This document shows, in pieces, positions 28,688-37,695 of a stretch of 64,000 nt of DNA. The stretch's first letter is position 1; each line of letters starts with the position of its first letter. The stretch is from positions 868,001 to 932,000 of the forward strand of contig NZ_CP180001.1 of the NCBI RefSeq assembly GCF_047528295.1, in the 5' to 3' direction. A program made the translations under genes and the position numbers. The DNA comes from Peptacetobacter sp900550335. Lineage in GTDB: Bacteria > Bacillota > Clostridia > Peptostreptococcales > Peptostreptococcaceae. Under the pieces are notes generated by a model. That model had not been told where the DNA came from, ran no database searches, and worked only from the letters and a program-made list of their open reading frames with translations.

Positions 28688-31075
28688 ATGAAAGAAAATA
28701 ATAAATATCTTGAATATCTTGAGGATAGTAGAAATCACTACCTTATAAAGAATAATCTAAATCTAGAGAAGGCTAAAGAGTTTTTACCAAATGATTTTTA
28801 CTTATATCATATACAGGAACTTACTTTTGAAGAAAAAGCTCCTAGAAAAGAAGCACTTGAAAATGTTCTTAGTGCTATGAGGATAGATGGGATAAATTTC
28901 ATATATCTAATAGTTGGGGATGGAGTGGGTGTTAATTTCTATTTTGGAGTAGCAAGAGATCTTAGTAAAAATAAAGAGTTAGAATTAAATGTATCTGAAG
29001 TTGGTAACTATATACTTAAGCCTAGTATAACGGGTAATTTTAGAGGAAGTAAAGTAAAAAATGTTGAAAATACTGCAAAATATAAACTAAAAGAAAAAAT
29101 AAATAATTTCAATTATCATAGTGTAGTTGAAGGTGTGCCAGGTATAAATGAAGATAATGAAAATTTTCAAGGTGTAGATAGACTTGTTGATGTAATGTTA
29201 GGAGATGAGTTTTGTGTATCTATAATAGCATCTCCATTAAATAAAGATGATATAATAAATATTGAGAAGTATTTGTATGAAGCGTATTCGGCTATTTCTT
29301 ATAAATCAAAGGATGTTATACAGATAGGAAATAGTAAATCAGATTCTAAATCAGAAGGAACAAGTGAAACATCTGGAAGTTCAAAGAATAAAGGTAGAAA
29401 TGATTCTAAATCTAAAAGTACTGCAAAGAGTGAAGGTGAAACAGAAACAGAAACTGAAAATGATTCTATAACAATAGGTAAAAATAAAAGTGAGAGTAAA
29501 ACCAAAAATGAAAGTAACAACTCAACTAATCATTCGAGTGGAGAAAATTCAAGCAAAACGAATGGTAGCAGTAATTCAAAAGGAACTAATAAGGGAAAAA
29601 CTGAGACAGAAACTTTTTCATACAGTAATAATTATGGAGAAAGTGAATCAAAAGGTATAACAAATTCAAAAAATGTAACTGTAGGAGAAACAACTAGCGA
29701 AAATAAGACATTAGAGTATGCTGATAGAGAGGCTCAGGAATGGATTAAGTATTTGGATGATGTGGTTATACCCAGAATAGACTATGGTAAAAGCAAGGGT
29801 ACATTTATGACAACTACTATACTTTCGGCTAATCATAAGGCTACTTTAATGAAGTTAGGTAATACAATGAAATCATTATACTCTGGAGTGAAGGGAAATA
29901 AAGTTACTTTGGAAATGTATTATATAGAAAATAATAATTATCTTGATTATTACAAAAATTTCCAAATACCTAAATTGGACTTAAAAAATGACAAGAATTT
30001 AAATAACAAAGTTCCTATGGCAGTTTTATCTCAATATAAAAAAGAAGGGGATTTTAAATATGCAAATTGGATATCGACAAATGAGTTGAGTATCATAGCT
30101 GGATTACCTCAGAAAGAAGTTGTAGGTTTATCTCTTAAAGAAGAGGTTGAATTTGGACTTAACTTTAAACAAGATATAGATGATAAAAATAAAATAAAAA
30201 TAGGGAAACTTGTACAAAGTGGAAATAAAACGGATATAGATGTATATATTGATAAAGATAATCTTAATAAGCATACATTTATAACAGGTGTAACTGGTAG
30301 TGGAAAAACTACAACATGTCAAAATATATTAATGTCTAGTGATTTACCATTTATGGTAATAGAGCCAGCTAAGACAGAGTATAGAATACTTACTGAAAGT
30401 TATAATGATATAATTATATTTACTTTGGGAAAGGAAAACATAGCTCCGTTTAGATTAAATCCGTTTGAATTCTATGAACATGAGAATATATCATCTAGGG
30501 TTGATATGATAAAAGCATGTATAGAAGCATCTTTTGATATGGAGGCTGCAATACCACAGATAATAGAGTCTGCTATATATGAATGTTATGAGGATTTGGG
30601 ATGGAATATAGCTACTAATAAAAATATGAAATATAAGTACCCATTTATAGACGGAGTATATGCATTTCCGACAATATCAGATCTTATAAGTAAAACCGAA
30701 GATGTTGTAAATCGTCAGGGATTTGATGAAAGATTAAAACGAGATTATATTGGTTCTATAAAAGCAAGATTACAGGGATTGGCAGTAGGTTCAAAAGGTC
30801 TTATGTTAGATACAAAAAGATCAATTAATTTTAAGGAACTCGTAAATAGAAAAGTAATAATAGAACTTGAAGAAATAAAAAATGCTAATGAAAAATCTTT
30901 AATTATGGGATTTATACTATTGAATCTAAATGAAGCAATAAAAGCTAATTTTTATAAAGATAGTAAGTTTAAGCATATAACTTTAGTAGAAGAAGCACAC
31001 AGATTGCTTAGCAAGTATGAACCAGGTGATAGTTTGAATAAAAACAAGGAGTCGAAGTATTTACTGATATGTTAG
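28688..31075 (+). CDS. HerA/DUF87-type ATPase, N-terminal and most of motor (frameshifted)
   Basis: 795 residues up to a premature stop. Residues about 1-215 precede a low-complexity Ser/Lys/Asn/Thr-rich stretch (about 215-340). The RecA-like motor has Walker A GVTGSGKTTT (about 535), the family segment VIEPAKTEYR (about 558) and Walker B ITLVEEAHRLL (about 761). The frame breaks at the A5 tract 31040-31044: one more A would continue KKQGVEVFTDMLAEVRKYG into the ORF at 31069. With that correction the protein is about 1,024 residues. HerA-like hexameric ATPases pump or translocate DNA or proteins. Whether the break is a mutation, slippage site or sequencing error is unknown. Confidence 0.8.
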   Translation: MKENNKYLEYLEDSRNHYLIKNNLNLEKAKEFLPNDFYLYHIQELTFEEKAPRKEALENVLSAMRIDGINFIYLIVGDGVGVNFYFGVARDLSKNKELELNVSEVGNYILKPSITGNFRGSKVKNVENTAKYKLKEKINNFNYHSVVEGVPGINEDNENFQGVDRLVDVMLGDEFCVSIIASPLNKDDIINIEKYLYEAYSAISYKSKDVIQIGNSKSDSKSEGTSETSGSSKNKGRNDSKSKSTAKSEGETETETENDSITIGKNKSESKTKNESNNSTNHSSGENSSKTNGSSNSKGTNKGKTETETFSYSNNYGESESKGITNSKNVTVGETTSENKTLEYADREAQEWIKYLDDVVIPRIDYGKSKGTFMTTTILSANHKATLMKLGNTMKSLYSGVKGNKVTLEMYYIENNNYLDYYKNFQIPKLDLKNDKNLNNKVPMAVLSQYKKEGDFKYANWISTNELSIIAGLPQKEVVGLSLKEEVEFGLNFKQDIDDKNKIKIGKLVQSGNKTDIDVYIDKDNLNKHTFITGVTGSGKTTTCQNILMSSDLPFMVIEPAKTEYRILTESYNDIIIFTLGKENIAPFRLNPFEFYEHENISSRVDMIKACIEASFDMEAAIPQIIESAIYECYEDLGWNIATNKNMKYKYPFIDGVYAFPTISDLISKTEDVVNRQGFDERLKRDYIGSIKARLQGLAVGSKGLMLDTKRSINFKELVNRKVIIELEEIKNANEKSLIMGFILLNLNEAIKANFYKDSKFKHITLVEEAHRLLSKYEPGDSLNKNKESKYLLIC

Positions 31076-31761
31076 CAGAAGTAAGAAAATATGGAGAATC
31101 ACTTATTATAGTTGATCAGATACCTAATAAACTTACTTCAGAAATATTAAAGAATACAAATACAAAGATAGTACATAAAATATTTGCTCAAGATGATAAG
31201 GATGCTATAGGAAATACCATGGCATTAAAAGAAGAACAAAAGGAATTTATGTCTTCGCTTGATGTAGGAAGAGCAATTGTATTTACACAAGGATGGGATA
31301 AAGCTCTTCAAGTACAAATTGATACAGCAACAAATACGACTGGAGATAATTTGATATCAGATAAAATAATAAGACGAAAAGCACTTCAGTTTTACCAAGA
31401 AAATTATAAAACAGGTGTATTTTTAGGAATGGAAATGTTTAAAAATCAGCCATCGGTTGAGGAAGTTGATAATTATATTGAATTTTTACAAGACGCAATA
31501 ATTGTAAAAGAGTATAAAAATCTTGTAGAGTCAAGAAAAAGTAGATTTAAATTTAAGGAGTATATAGAAAATAAGTCTAAAATAAAAGATTTGGAAATAG
31601 TAGCAGGTTATTTAACAAAACTATTATACGAGGAAAATGATGATGTATGCATGGAAGAAATAAGAAGAACTATTTTAAATCTTATATCTAGTGAAGAAGA
31701 AGAGATTTGTTTAAAGGGTGAAGCAAGAGATATTTTAAGATGCATATCAAGGAGGGATTAG
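31069..31761 (+). CDS. HerA/DUF87-type ATPase, C-terminal part (after frameshift)
   Basis: 230 residues, beginning MLAEVRKYGESLIIVDQIPNKL, which is the sensor strand that normally follows Walker B in HerA/VirB4-like ATPases, then ILKNTNTKIVHKI and a helical C-terminal tail. It overlaps the upstream ORF by seven bases in another frame, has no ribosome site of its own, and is best read as the last fifth of the same protein. In-frame reading upstream is open back to about 31042. A stand-alone product is unlikely unless produced by frameshifting. Confidence 0.75.
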   Translation: MLAEVRKYGESLIIVDQIPNKLTSEILKNTNTKIVHKIFAQDDKDAIGNTMALKEEQKEFMSSLDVGRAIVFTQGWDKALQVQIDTATNTTGDNLISDKIIRRKALQFYQENYKTGVFLGMEMFKNQPSVEEVDNYIEFLQDAIIVKEYKNLVESRKSRFKFKEYIENKSKIKDLEIVAGYLTKLLYEENDDVCMEEIRRTILNLISSEEEEICLKGEARDILRCISRRD

Positions 31762-31762
31762 T

Positions 31763-32467
31763 ATGTCATTTTTAGGAGCAGTATGTAGTGTAGTAATGTC
31801 AGGAGCAAGTGCTGTATGTTCATGTATAGCATCAGTTGGTGCTAAATTAGGTGGAATAGTAGGAGGAGCTATAAGTAAACTTGGTGAAATTATCTCTAAA
31901 ATTCCTGATTTAGGGATAGGTGAAGTAATTAATATAGTAGACACAGTATCTAAAATAGTTGAGGTAGTATCAAAATTATTAGGAATATCTACAAATGATA
32001 ATACTGAAGAACTAGGTGCTAAAGCTCTGGAGTGTGATAAAAAGCCAGATGATTTTGATACAGTTGGAGAGTACATAAAATATGTGGAAAATGAAATCGA
32101 ATTAGATAAGGAAAAATTTAATTCAATGAGTAAAGAAGAAAAGGCTGTATGTTCAGCTGTTGGTGCAGGGATATTATTATCTGGTATTTCTGAAAACAAA
32201 AAGGTAGATGTGGAGATGGATTTCATAGTCGAAGCTGCAAAGCAAGGTTTTAGTGCTAAAGAAATAAATGATCTTATTGATAAATTTAAAGAGCATGGTG
32301 TAGCTTTAAATTTATCGAAATATCTAAAAGGAGAATTAACTTCTTCAGAAAATAAAGAGTTCACTCCGGTCTTAAAAGAATATTTAAAAGAAGTAAATCC
32401 AGATTTGGATGAGGATGGTATAGAACAAAGAATTGATGAAATGATGGAAATAGCAATGAGAAAGTAG
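31763..32467 (+). CDS. Gly/Ala-rich small protein, possible membrane-active partner
   Basis: 234 residues, not recognised. The first 75 are strongly Gly/Ala/Ser/Val/Ile-rich with three Cys (CSVVMS, AVCSC) and repeated GA/GG pairs followed by amphipathic helices (IVDTVSKIVEVVSKLLG), a composition seen in pore-forming or membrane-inserting peptides. The rest is acidic and helical, with another short hydrophobic GAGILLSGI around 133-141. AGGAGGG lies 6 bases before ATG. Fifth ORF of the accessory operon, one base after the ATPase stop. Membrane activity is inferred from composition only. Confidence 0.6.
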   Translation: MSFLGAVCSVVMSGASAVCSCIASVGAKLGGIVGGAISKLGEIISKIPDLGIGEVINIVDTVSKIVEVVSKLLGISTNDNTEELGAKALECDKKPDDFDTVGEYIKYVENEIELDKEKFNSMSKEEKAVCSAVGAGILLSGISENKKVDVEMDFIVEAAKQGFSAKEINDLIDKFKEHGVALNLSKYLKGELTSSENKEFTPVLKEYLKEVNPDLDEDGIEQRIDEMMEIAMRK

Positions 32468-32479
32468 GAAGAAAATTAA

Positions 32480-33010
32480 ATGATTTATAAATGTATGTTT
32501 ATAATTGAAGATGATACAATAAAAACTTTATATTATAGAGAGAATAAGATAGAATTGATAAAATTTAAAGGCGATGACTTCTATAAATTCGATAATGATT
32601 TTATGAATTGGTGGGAAGAGGTATCCTCGTATATATCAGGAGTTACTAATGTTGATGTATGCGTATTATCAAAAGAAGGAACTGATATAGATATTGACAA
32701 ATTTTTAGGGAATATAAAAAAATACGATTCTGTATCAAAAAGTAGTTGGAAAAAGAAAGAAGTAGAGGATATTGTAGGAGAATATTTAAAAGGTAGAAAT
32801 ATAAAAATAAAGCACTATAAAAATAAAGTTATAGTAAAAAACAGTTTAGTTTTGGGAAAAATAGATAGTTGGAATTTATATATTTATCCAGAAAAAGATT
32901 TGTTTTACAATCAAGTAAAAACTAATGCAGAGAATAAAATTTTAGAAGAAGGTATGATAGCAAAATACTATAGGGATAAGACTAATAGAATTAAAGATAT
33001 TAAAAATTAA
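32480..33010 (+). CDS. hypothetical protein, last gene of accessory operon
   Basis: 176 residues, no recognised domain. N-terminal half has alternating strands (IYKCMFIIEDDTIKTLYY) and an aromatic FMNWWEEV; C-terminal half is Lys-rich with beta segments (IKIKHYKNKVIVK). No signal peptide or membrane helix. AGGAAG ribosome site; 12 bases after the previous gene and followed by a terminator, so it closes the operon. Soluble, function unknown. Confidence 0.6.
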   Translation: MIYKCMFIIEDDTIKTLYYRENKIELIKFKGDDFYKFDNDFMNWWEEVSSYISGVTNVDVCVLSKEGTDIDIDKFLGNIKKYDSVSKSSWKKKEVEDIVGEYLKGRNIKIKHYKNKVIVKNSLVLGKIDSWNLYIYPEKDLFYNQVKTNAENKILEEGMIAKYYRDKTNRIKDIKN

Positions 33011-33032
33011 TAAATTTATTTGTGAAATAGAA

Positions 33033-33075
33033 AAAGCAAGAAGATATTAATTATTTTCTTGCTTTAACTTTTTAT
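33033..33075 (+). terminator. terminator of accessory operon
   Basis: AAAGCAAGAA (33033-33042) and TTCTTGCTTT (33056-33065) pair over ten bases, followed by AACTTTTTAT. Confidence 0.8.
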
Positions 33076-33113
33076 AAATATTCTGTATTTATCTGTTAAT
33101 CGTGCGTAAATTA

Positions 33114-33142
33114 TTGAAATTTAAATATATGTATGTTACACT
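33114..33142 (+). promoter_or_regulatory. sigma-A promoter of secG
   Basis: TTGAAA (33114-33119), 17-base spacer, TACACT (33137-33142), 40 bases before the secG start. Confidence 0.6.
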
Positions 33143-33181
33143 AAAATGTAAGAATATATTCGATAAACAGGAGGGAACAGT

Positions 33182-33406
33182 ATGGTTAATGTTTTAATGG
33201 CGTTACAGGTTGCACTTGGTATAGCTTTAATAATAGTTATAATGCCACAGGAAAATAAAACTGCTATGCCTTCTCAGTATGGAGCAGAAGGAAATCAGAC
33301 ATACTTCAAACCAAAGGGAAAACAGGCATTTTTAAACAAAGTAACTAAAGTAGTGTCAGTTTTATTCTTTTTAAATGCACTAGCATTAATAATAGTTACA
33401 AAATAG
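33182..33406 (+). CDS. secG: preprotein translocase subunit SecG
   Basis: Small non-essential subunit of the SecYEG channel in the cytoplasmic membrane. 74 residues with two hydrophobic helices (about 5-21 and 55-72) separated by a loop with Gln/Gly/Lys, as in the family. AGGAGGG before ATG. It precedes rnr and, further on, smpB and ssrA, the order found in many Firmicutes. Confidence 0.93.
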   Translation: MVNVLMALQVALGIALIIVIMPQENKTAMPSQYGAEGNQTYFKPKGKQAFLNKVTKVVSVLFFLNALALIIVTK

Positions 33407-33468
33407 TCTGCAACCGGCCATTGCTAGACTAGAGGATTTTAAAATTAAATTTAATTTTGAAGTTAGAG

Positions 33469-33508
33469 ATACCGTTGATGTCACTAGATGTTGACGGTAT
33501 TTTTATTT
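33469..33508 (+). terminator. terminator after secG
   Basis: ATACCGTTGATGTC and GATGTTGACGGTAT pair over 14-16 positions with wobbles around ACTA, followed by TTTTTATTTT. Confidence 0.85.
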
Positions 33509-33739
33509 TAAAAATATTTAATATAAAATATATTAATATCTTGAAAATTATTATATAATATTGAGAAATAACAAAATAAACAATAAATAAAAAAATTCTC
33601 AAAAAATTTAATAAAACAAACAAAATAACACAGATTTAGCTTACAAAAACTAAATAAGGTGTATAATATAGTAAACATCAATAAAGATATATATGTAGTA
33701 AATAATATAAATTAGAGAAAAAAAGAAGGAGGTATAACT

Positions 33740-35872
33740 ATGATACCTGGATTAAAAGAACAATTAGTAGGTTTAATAAACGAACCTGGATACGTTCCAC
33801 TAAAAATGGAAGAACTAGCAAAAATATTTGACATACACACATCAGAAAGACCAATGTTCTACAACTTCATAGAAGAATTAGAGCAGGATGGATATGTAGT
33901 TAGAACTAAAAAGAACAAAATAATGTCTGCAGAACAAGCAGGACTTTTTGTTGGAAAGTTTGTCGCACACGAAAAAGGATTTGGATTTGTTGAATCAGAT
34001 GAAGAATTTGTACAGGACTTATTCATTCCAGCAGACTATGTAGAAACTGCAATGCATGGAGATAGGGTAGTTGCAGAGGTTATAAAGGAAGCGACTGATG
34101 AAAGAAGAGCAGAAGGAAAAATACTTAGAATAGTTAAGAGAGAAATAACTGAGGTTGTAGGTACTTTCCAGAAATGCGATGCAAGATTTGCATTTGTCGT
34201 TCCAGATAGCAAGAGACTTACAAAAGATGTATATGTTCCAAAATCAGGATTTAACGGCGCAACTACTGGAGACAAAGTTGTCTGCAAGATAACTTTATAC
34301 CCAAGAGCTGGCAAAAAACCTGAAGGTGTAATAACTGAGGTTATAGGGAAAAAGGGAGATAGATACGTTGAAATAGACTCTATTGTAAGGGCAAATAATT
34401 TACCTGATGATTTCCCTAAAAAAGTTCAGAGAGAGGCAGAACAGATAACTGCTCCAACAGAGGCTGATTTTGAAGGAAGACTTGATTTAAGAGATTGGAA
34501 TATATTCACAATAGATGGCGATGATGCTAAGGATTTAGACGATGCTGTTTCTATAGAAAAATTAAAAAATGGAAACTACAAACTGGGGGTACATATAGCA
34601 GATGTAAGCCATTATGTAACTGAGGGCAGCAAAATAGACAAAGAAGCACTGAAAAGAGCAACTTCTGTTTATCTAGTAGATAAGGTAATTCCAATGCTTC
34701 CAAAGGAATTATCTAACGGTGTCTGCAGTTTAAATCGGGGCGAGGATAAACTTGCACTTTCTGTAATAATGGAAATAGACAGACATGGTACAGTTGTGGA
34801 CCACGATATTAGAGAAACTGTGATAGATTCAAAAGCGAGAATGACTTACACAGAAGTGTCTGACATTCTTGAAAAAAATGACGAAAAATTATGCAAAACA
34901 TTTGCTCACTTAGTAGATGATTTTAGAACAGCTGAGGAACTAGCTAGAATACTTATGGATAAAAGAGATAGAAGAGGAGCTATAGATTTCAACTTCCCAG
35001 AATCTAAGATAGTACTTGACTCTGAGGGAATCCCTGTTGATATAGAGCCTTACGAAAGAAGAATAGCAAACAGAATGATAGAAGAATTCATGCTTGTTAC
35101 AAATGAAACTGTTGCAGAACATTTCTACTGGTTAACAATGCCATTTGTCTACAGAATTCACGAAAACCCATCTGATGAAAAAATGGCTACTTTAGGAAAA
35201 TTCATATCTAGCTTTGGATACAAGGTAAATAATGGAAAAGATGAGGAAGTTCATCCAAAAGCATTACAGACTGTCCTTAAAAAGATAGCTGGAAAACCAG
35301 AAGAAAGCGCAATAAGTGCAATAATGCTTAGATCTTTAAGACAGGCGAGATATTCTCCAAACTGTGAAGGTCACTTTGGTCTAGCAGCTAAATTCTACTG
35401 CCACTTCACTTCTCCAATAAGAAGATATCCTGACCTTCAGATACACAGAATTATAAAAGAAGTGATAAATGGAAGAATGGATAAAAAAGCAAAGGCTCAC
35501 TTTGAAGCAGTTGTTTCTTATGCATCAGACCATTCATCTGAACAGGAAAGAGCAGCAGATGTTGCAGAAAGAGAAGTTGACGATTACTACAAAGCAGTAT
35601 ACATGGAAAAAAGAATTGGTCAGGAATATGACGGTACTGTCTCAGGGGTTACAAACTTCGGTATATTTGTAGAGCTACCTAGCAGCGTTGAAGGTCTTGT
35701 AAGACTTGCCGATATGGGAGATGACTACTACAATTACGACGAAGAAAACTTCTGTGTCCTTGGAGAAAGAACTAAGAAAATGTACAAAATAGGTGACTCT
35801 GTAAGAATAAAAGTAGTAAACGTAGATATAGACAGAAAAGAAATAGACTTCAAGATACTTAAAAAATATTAG
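33740..35872 (+). CDS. rnr: ribonuclease R
   Basis: 3'-5' exoribonuclease that degrades structured RNA and cooperates with SmpB-tmRNA. 710 residues: N-terminal winged-helix and cold-shock-like OB domains (GFVESDEEFVQDLFIP, about 80-95), RNB catalytic domain with the metal Asp cluster DGDDAKDLDDAVS (about 255-267) and HIADVSHYV, HFTSPIRRYPDLQIHR, and a C-terminal S1 domain (TVSGVTNFGIFVEL). AAGGAGG ribosome site. Followed after 67 bases by a shorter RNB paralogue. Confidence 0.97.
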   Translation: MIPGLKEQLVGLINEPGYVPLKMEELAKIFDIHTSERPMFYNFIEELEQDGYVVRTKKNKIMSAEQAGLFVGKFVAHEKGFGFVESDEEFVQDLFIPADYVETAMHGDRVVAEVIKEATDERRAEGKILRIVKREITEVVGTFQKCDARFAFVVPDSKRLTKDVYVPKSGFNGATTGDKVVCKITLYPRAGKKPEGVITEVIGKKGDRYVEIDSIVRANNLPDDFPKKVQREAEQITAPTEADFEGRLDLRDWNIFTIDGDDAKDLDDAVSIEKLKNGNYKLGVHIADVSHYVTEGSKIDKEALKRATSVYLVDKVIPMLPKELSNGVCSLNRGEDKLALSVIMEIDRHGTVVDHDIRETVIDSKARMTYTEVSDILEKNDEKLCKTFAHLVDDFRTAEELARILMDKRDRRGAIDFNFPESKIVLDSEGIPVDIEPYERRIANRMIEEFMLVTNETVAEHFYWLTMPFVYRIHENPSDEKMATLGKFISSFGYKVNNGKDEEVHPKALQTVLKKIAGKPEESAISAIMLRSLRQARYSPNCEGHFGLAAKFYCHFTSPIRRYPDLQIHRIIKEVINGRMDKKAKAHFEAVVSYASDHSSEQERAADVAEREVDDYYKAVYMEKRIGQEYDGTVSGVTNFGIFVELPSSVEGLVRLADMGDDYYNYDEENFCVLGERTKKMYKIGDSVRIKVVNVDIDRKEIDFKILKKY

Positions 35873-35939
35873 AACTATATTTAATAGAAAATAGAACTAT
35901 ATATTAAATCGAAAGTAATTTGTTTGGGAGGTGTTTGAG

Positions 35940-37328
35940 ATGATTTCAGAAAATGGCAACCTACTAAAAAAATTAATAAAAGATGGAAGACCTGTATCAG
36001 AAGCTTCTAAGGAAAATTCAAAATCTGCGGAATCTGAGTATCTAAAAAATAGATTGAAAATATCTAAATTCGACGTGAGTGAATTTGGGATAGATGAAGA
36101 ATTTGACGAGAGAATAATTAAAGAAGCGTGCAGGCTTTCAGATGAACGAATTGAATACGAGATAAATAAAAGAGTTGATTTGAGGGACTTAAAGACTTTT
36201 ACAATAGATGGAAAAAATTCTAAGGATTTGGACGATGCAATAAGTATAAACAAGAATTTTAATGGGAATTATATTTTAGGAGTTCATATTGCAGATGTGA
36301 GCCATTATGTGAGAGAGTACAGTAGCATTGATAAAATGGCGAGAAGAAGAGCAACTTCTGTATACCTTAATGATAGAGTGATTCCAATGCTACCACCAGA
36401 GATTTCAAACGGGATATGTAGTTTAAATCAAGGAGAGGAGAAGCTAACTCTATCTGTATTAATGGAAATTGACAAGCATGGACGAACTGTAAACCATTGG
36501 ATTTGTGAAAGTGTGATAGCATCTCATCTAAGAACAAATTACGACGATGTATCGGATATTATAGAAAATAAAGATAAAAAGTTAATGGAGCAGTATAAAG
36601 ATTTTATACAGGATTTTGAAGAGGCTGATAAATTATCACAAATTTTGAGAGATAGAAGGATGAAAAGAGGCGCTTTAAGTTTTGATACTCCAGAAAAGAG
36701 GGTTATTTTGGATGAAAATAGAATTCCAATCGACCTTATTACAGAGGAGAGAAGGGCTGCAAATATTATAATAGAGGAGTTTATGATAGTTGCCAATGAA
36801 ACTGTAGCAAAGCATTTTGTAAATGAGGAAATTCCTTTTATTTATCGAATCCTAGAAAATCCACATAGAAATAAAAATAAAGTCCCTTCTACATTTATAA
36901 CTACTTATGATTTAGGGCTTAGAGAAATTGAATTAGACGAGATAACACCTTTAGACATTCAGAGGATGATAAATAGCGTTCCTGATGAAGGTGTTGAGGA
37001 GCTTTTGAAGTGTATAGTTAGGAAGGCAAATAGACAGGCGAGATATTCTAGCTCTTGCACAGAGCACTACACACTTGCTACAAACTGTTACTGTCACTTT
37101 ACTTCACCGATTAGAAGGTATCCAGATCTTCAAATACACAGGATAATTAAGGATTATTTGAATGGAAGAATGACAGAGGCTAGAAGACAGCACTATGGAA
37201 GCTTTATCGAGGAAGTTGCTGAAATAAGCACATTGAAGTCGAGAACTGCTGATAGGGCTGAAAGAGAAGCAGAAAACTATTATAGAAAAATATATAGAGC
37301 AATTCAAGAATCATATTTGATGAGATAA
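35940..37328 (+). CDS. RNB-domain exoribonuclease paralogue lacking cold-shock and S1 domains
   Basis: 462 residues. The RNB catalytic segments are intact: DGKNSKDLDDAIS, HIADVSHYVREY, MLPPEISNGICSLNQG, and HFTSPIRRYPDLQIHR, so it should retain 3'-5' RNase chemistry. Compared with RNase R upstream it has only a 65-residue N-terminal piece and stops right after the RNB domain (ESYLMR), so both the OB and S1 RNA-binding domains are missing. ATG 35940 has GGGAGGTG upstream; the GTG at 35931 lies inside that site. Probably a tandem duplicate that lost its ends; it may work on short RNAs or need a partner. Confidence 0.88.
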   Translation: MISENGNLLKKLIKDGRPVSEASKENSKSAESEYLKNRLKISKFDVSEFGIDEEFDERIIKEACRLSDERIEYEINKRVDLRDLKTFTIDGKNSKDLDDAISINKNFNGNYILGVHIADVSHYVREYSSIDKMARRRATSVYLNDRVIPMLPPEISNGICSLNQGEEKLTLSVLMEIDKHGRTVNHWICESVIASHLRTNYDDVSDIIENKDKKLMEQYKDFIQDFEEADKLSQILRDRRMKRGALSFDTPEKRVILDENRIPIDLITEERRAANIIIEEFMIVANETVAKHFVNEEIPFIYRILENPHRNKNKVPSTFITTYDLGLREIELDEITPLDIQRMINSVPDEGVEELLKCIVRKANRQARYSSSCTEHYTLATNCYCHFTSPIRRYPDLQIHRIIKDYLNGRMTEARRQHYGSFIEEVAEISTLKSRTADRAEREAENYYRKIYRAIQESYLMR

Positions 37329-37332
37329 AAAA

Positions 37333-37365
37333 TGGCTGTTGTAAAATTTTACAACAGCCAATATT
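37333..37365. terminator. bidirectional terminator between rnr paralogue and azlD
   Basis: GGCTGTTGTAAAA and TTTTACAACAGCC form a perfect palindrome, with AT-rich tails in both directions; serves the convergent genes. Confidence 0.85.
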
Positions 37366-37695
37366 TTATAATATTGTTGAAAAAATAAATATACTTCCTA
37401 CACCAACTACAAGAGATATAGGTATAGATTTAAATTTTGCAGCAACAATTGCAACAAGTACAAATGCTAGTATTTTTGGATTTGATAAGCTCATAAATAA
37501 AGCATCGTCCTTGAAAAATACATCTTTTGCAACAAGTGCACTAAGCATTGCAACGGGTACAAATTTTAAAGCTTCTTTTAACCAATTTGGCATTTCTTTA
37601 CCTGCAAAAAGAAGAAGTGGCAATACTCTTGGAGCATAAGTAACTGCACCCATTCCAAGGCATACTAATAATATCGACATATTACTCATCTGCAA
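37366..37695 (-). CDS. azlD: AzlD family branched-chain amino acid transport protein
   Basis: 109-residue membrane protein, three to four helices, with the family segment TYAPRVLPLLLF near the N-terminus. AzlD works with AzlC as a two-component exporter of branched-chain amino acids or their analogues. Its start overlaps the end of azlC by 14 bases, indicating translational coupling. Confidence 0.9.
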   Translation of the reverse strand: MQMSNMSILLVCLGMGAVTYAPRVLPLLLFAGKEMPNWLKEALKFVPVAMLSALVAKDVFFKDDALFMSLSNPKILAFVLVAIVAAKFKSIPISLVVGVGSIFIFSTIL

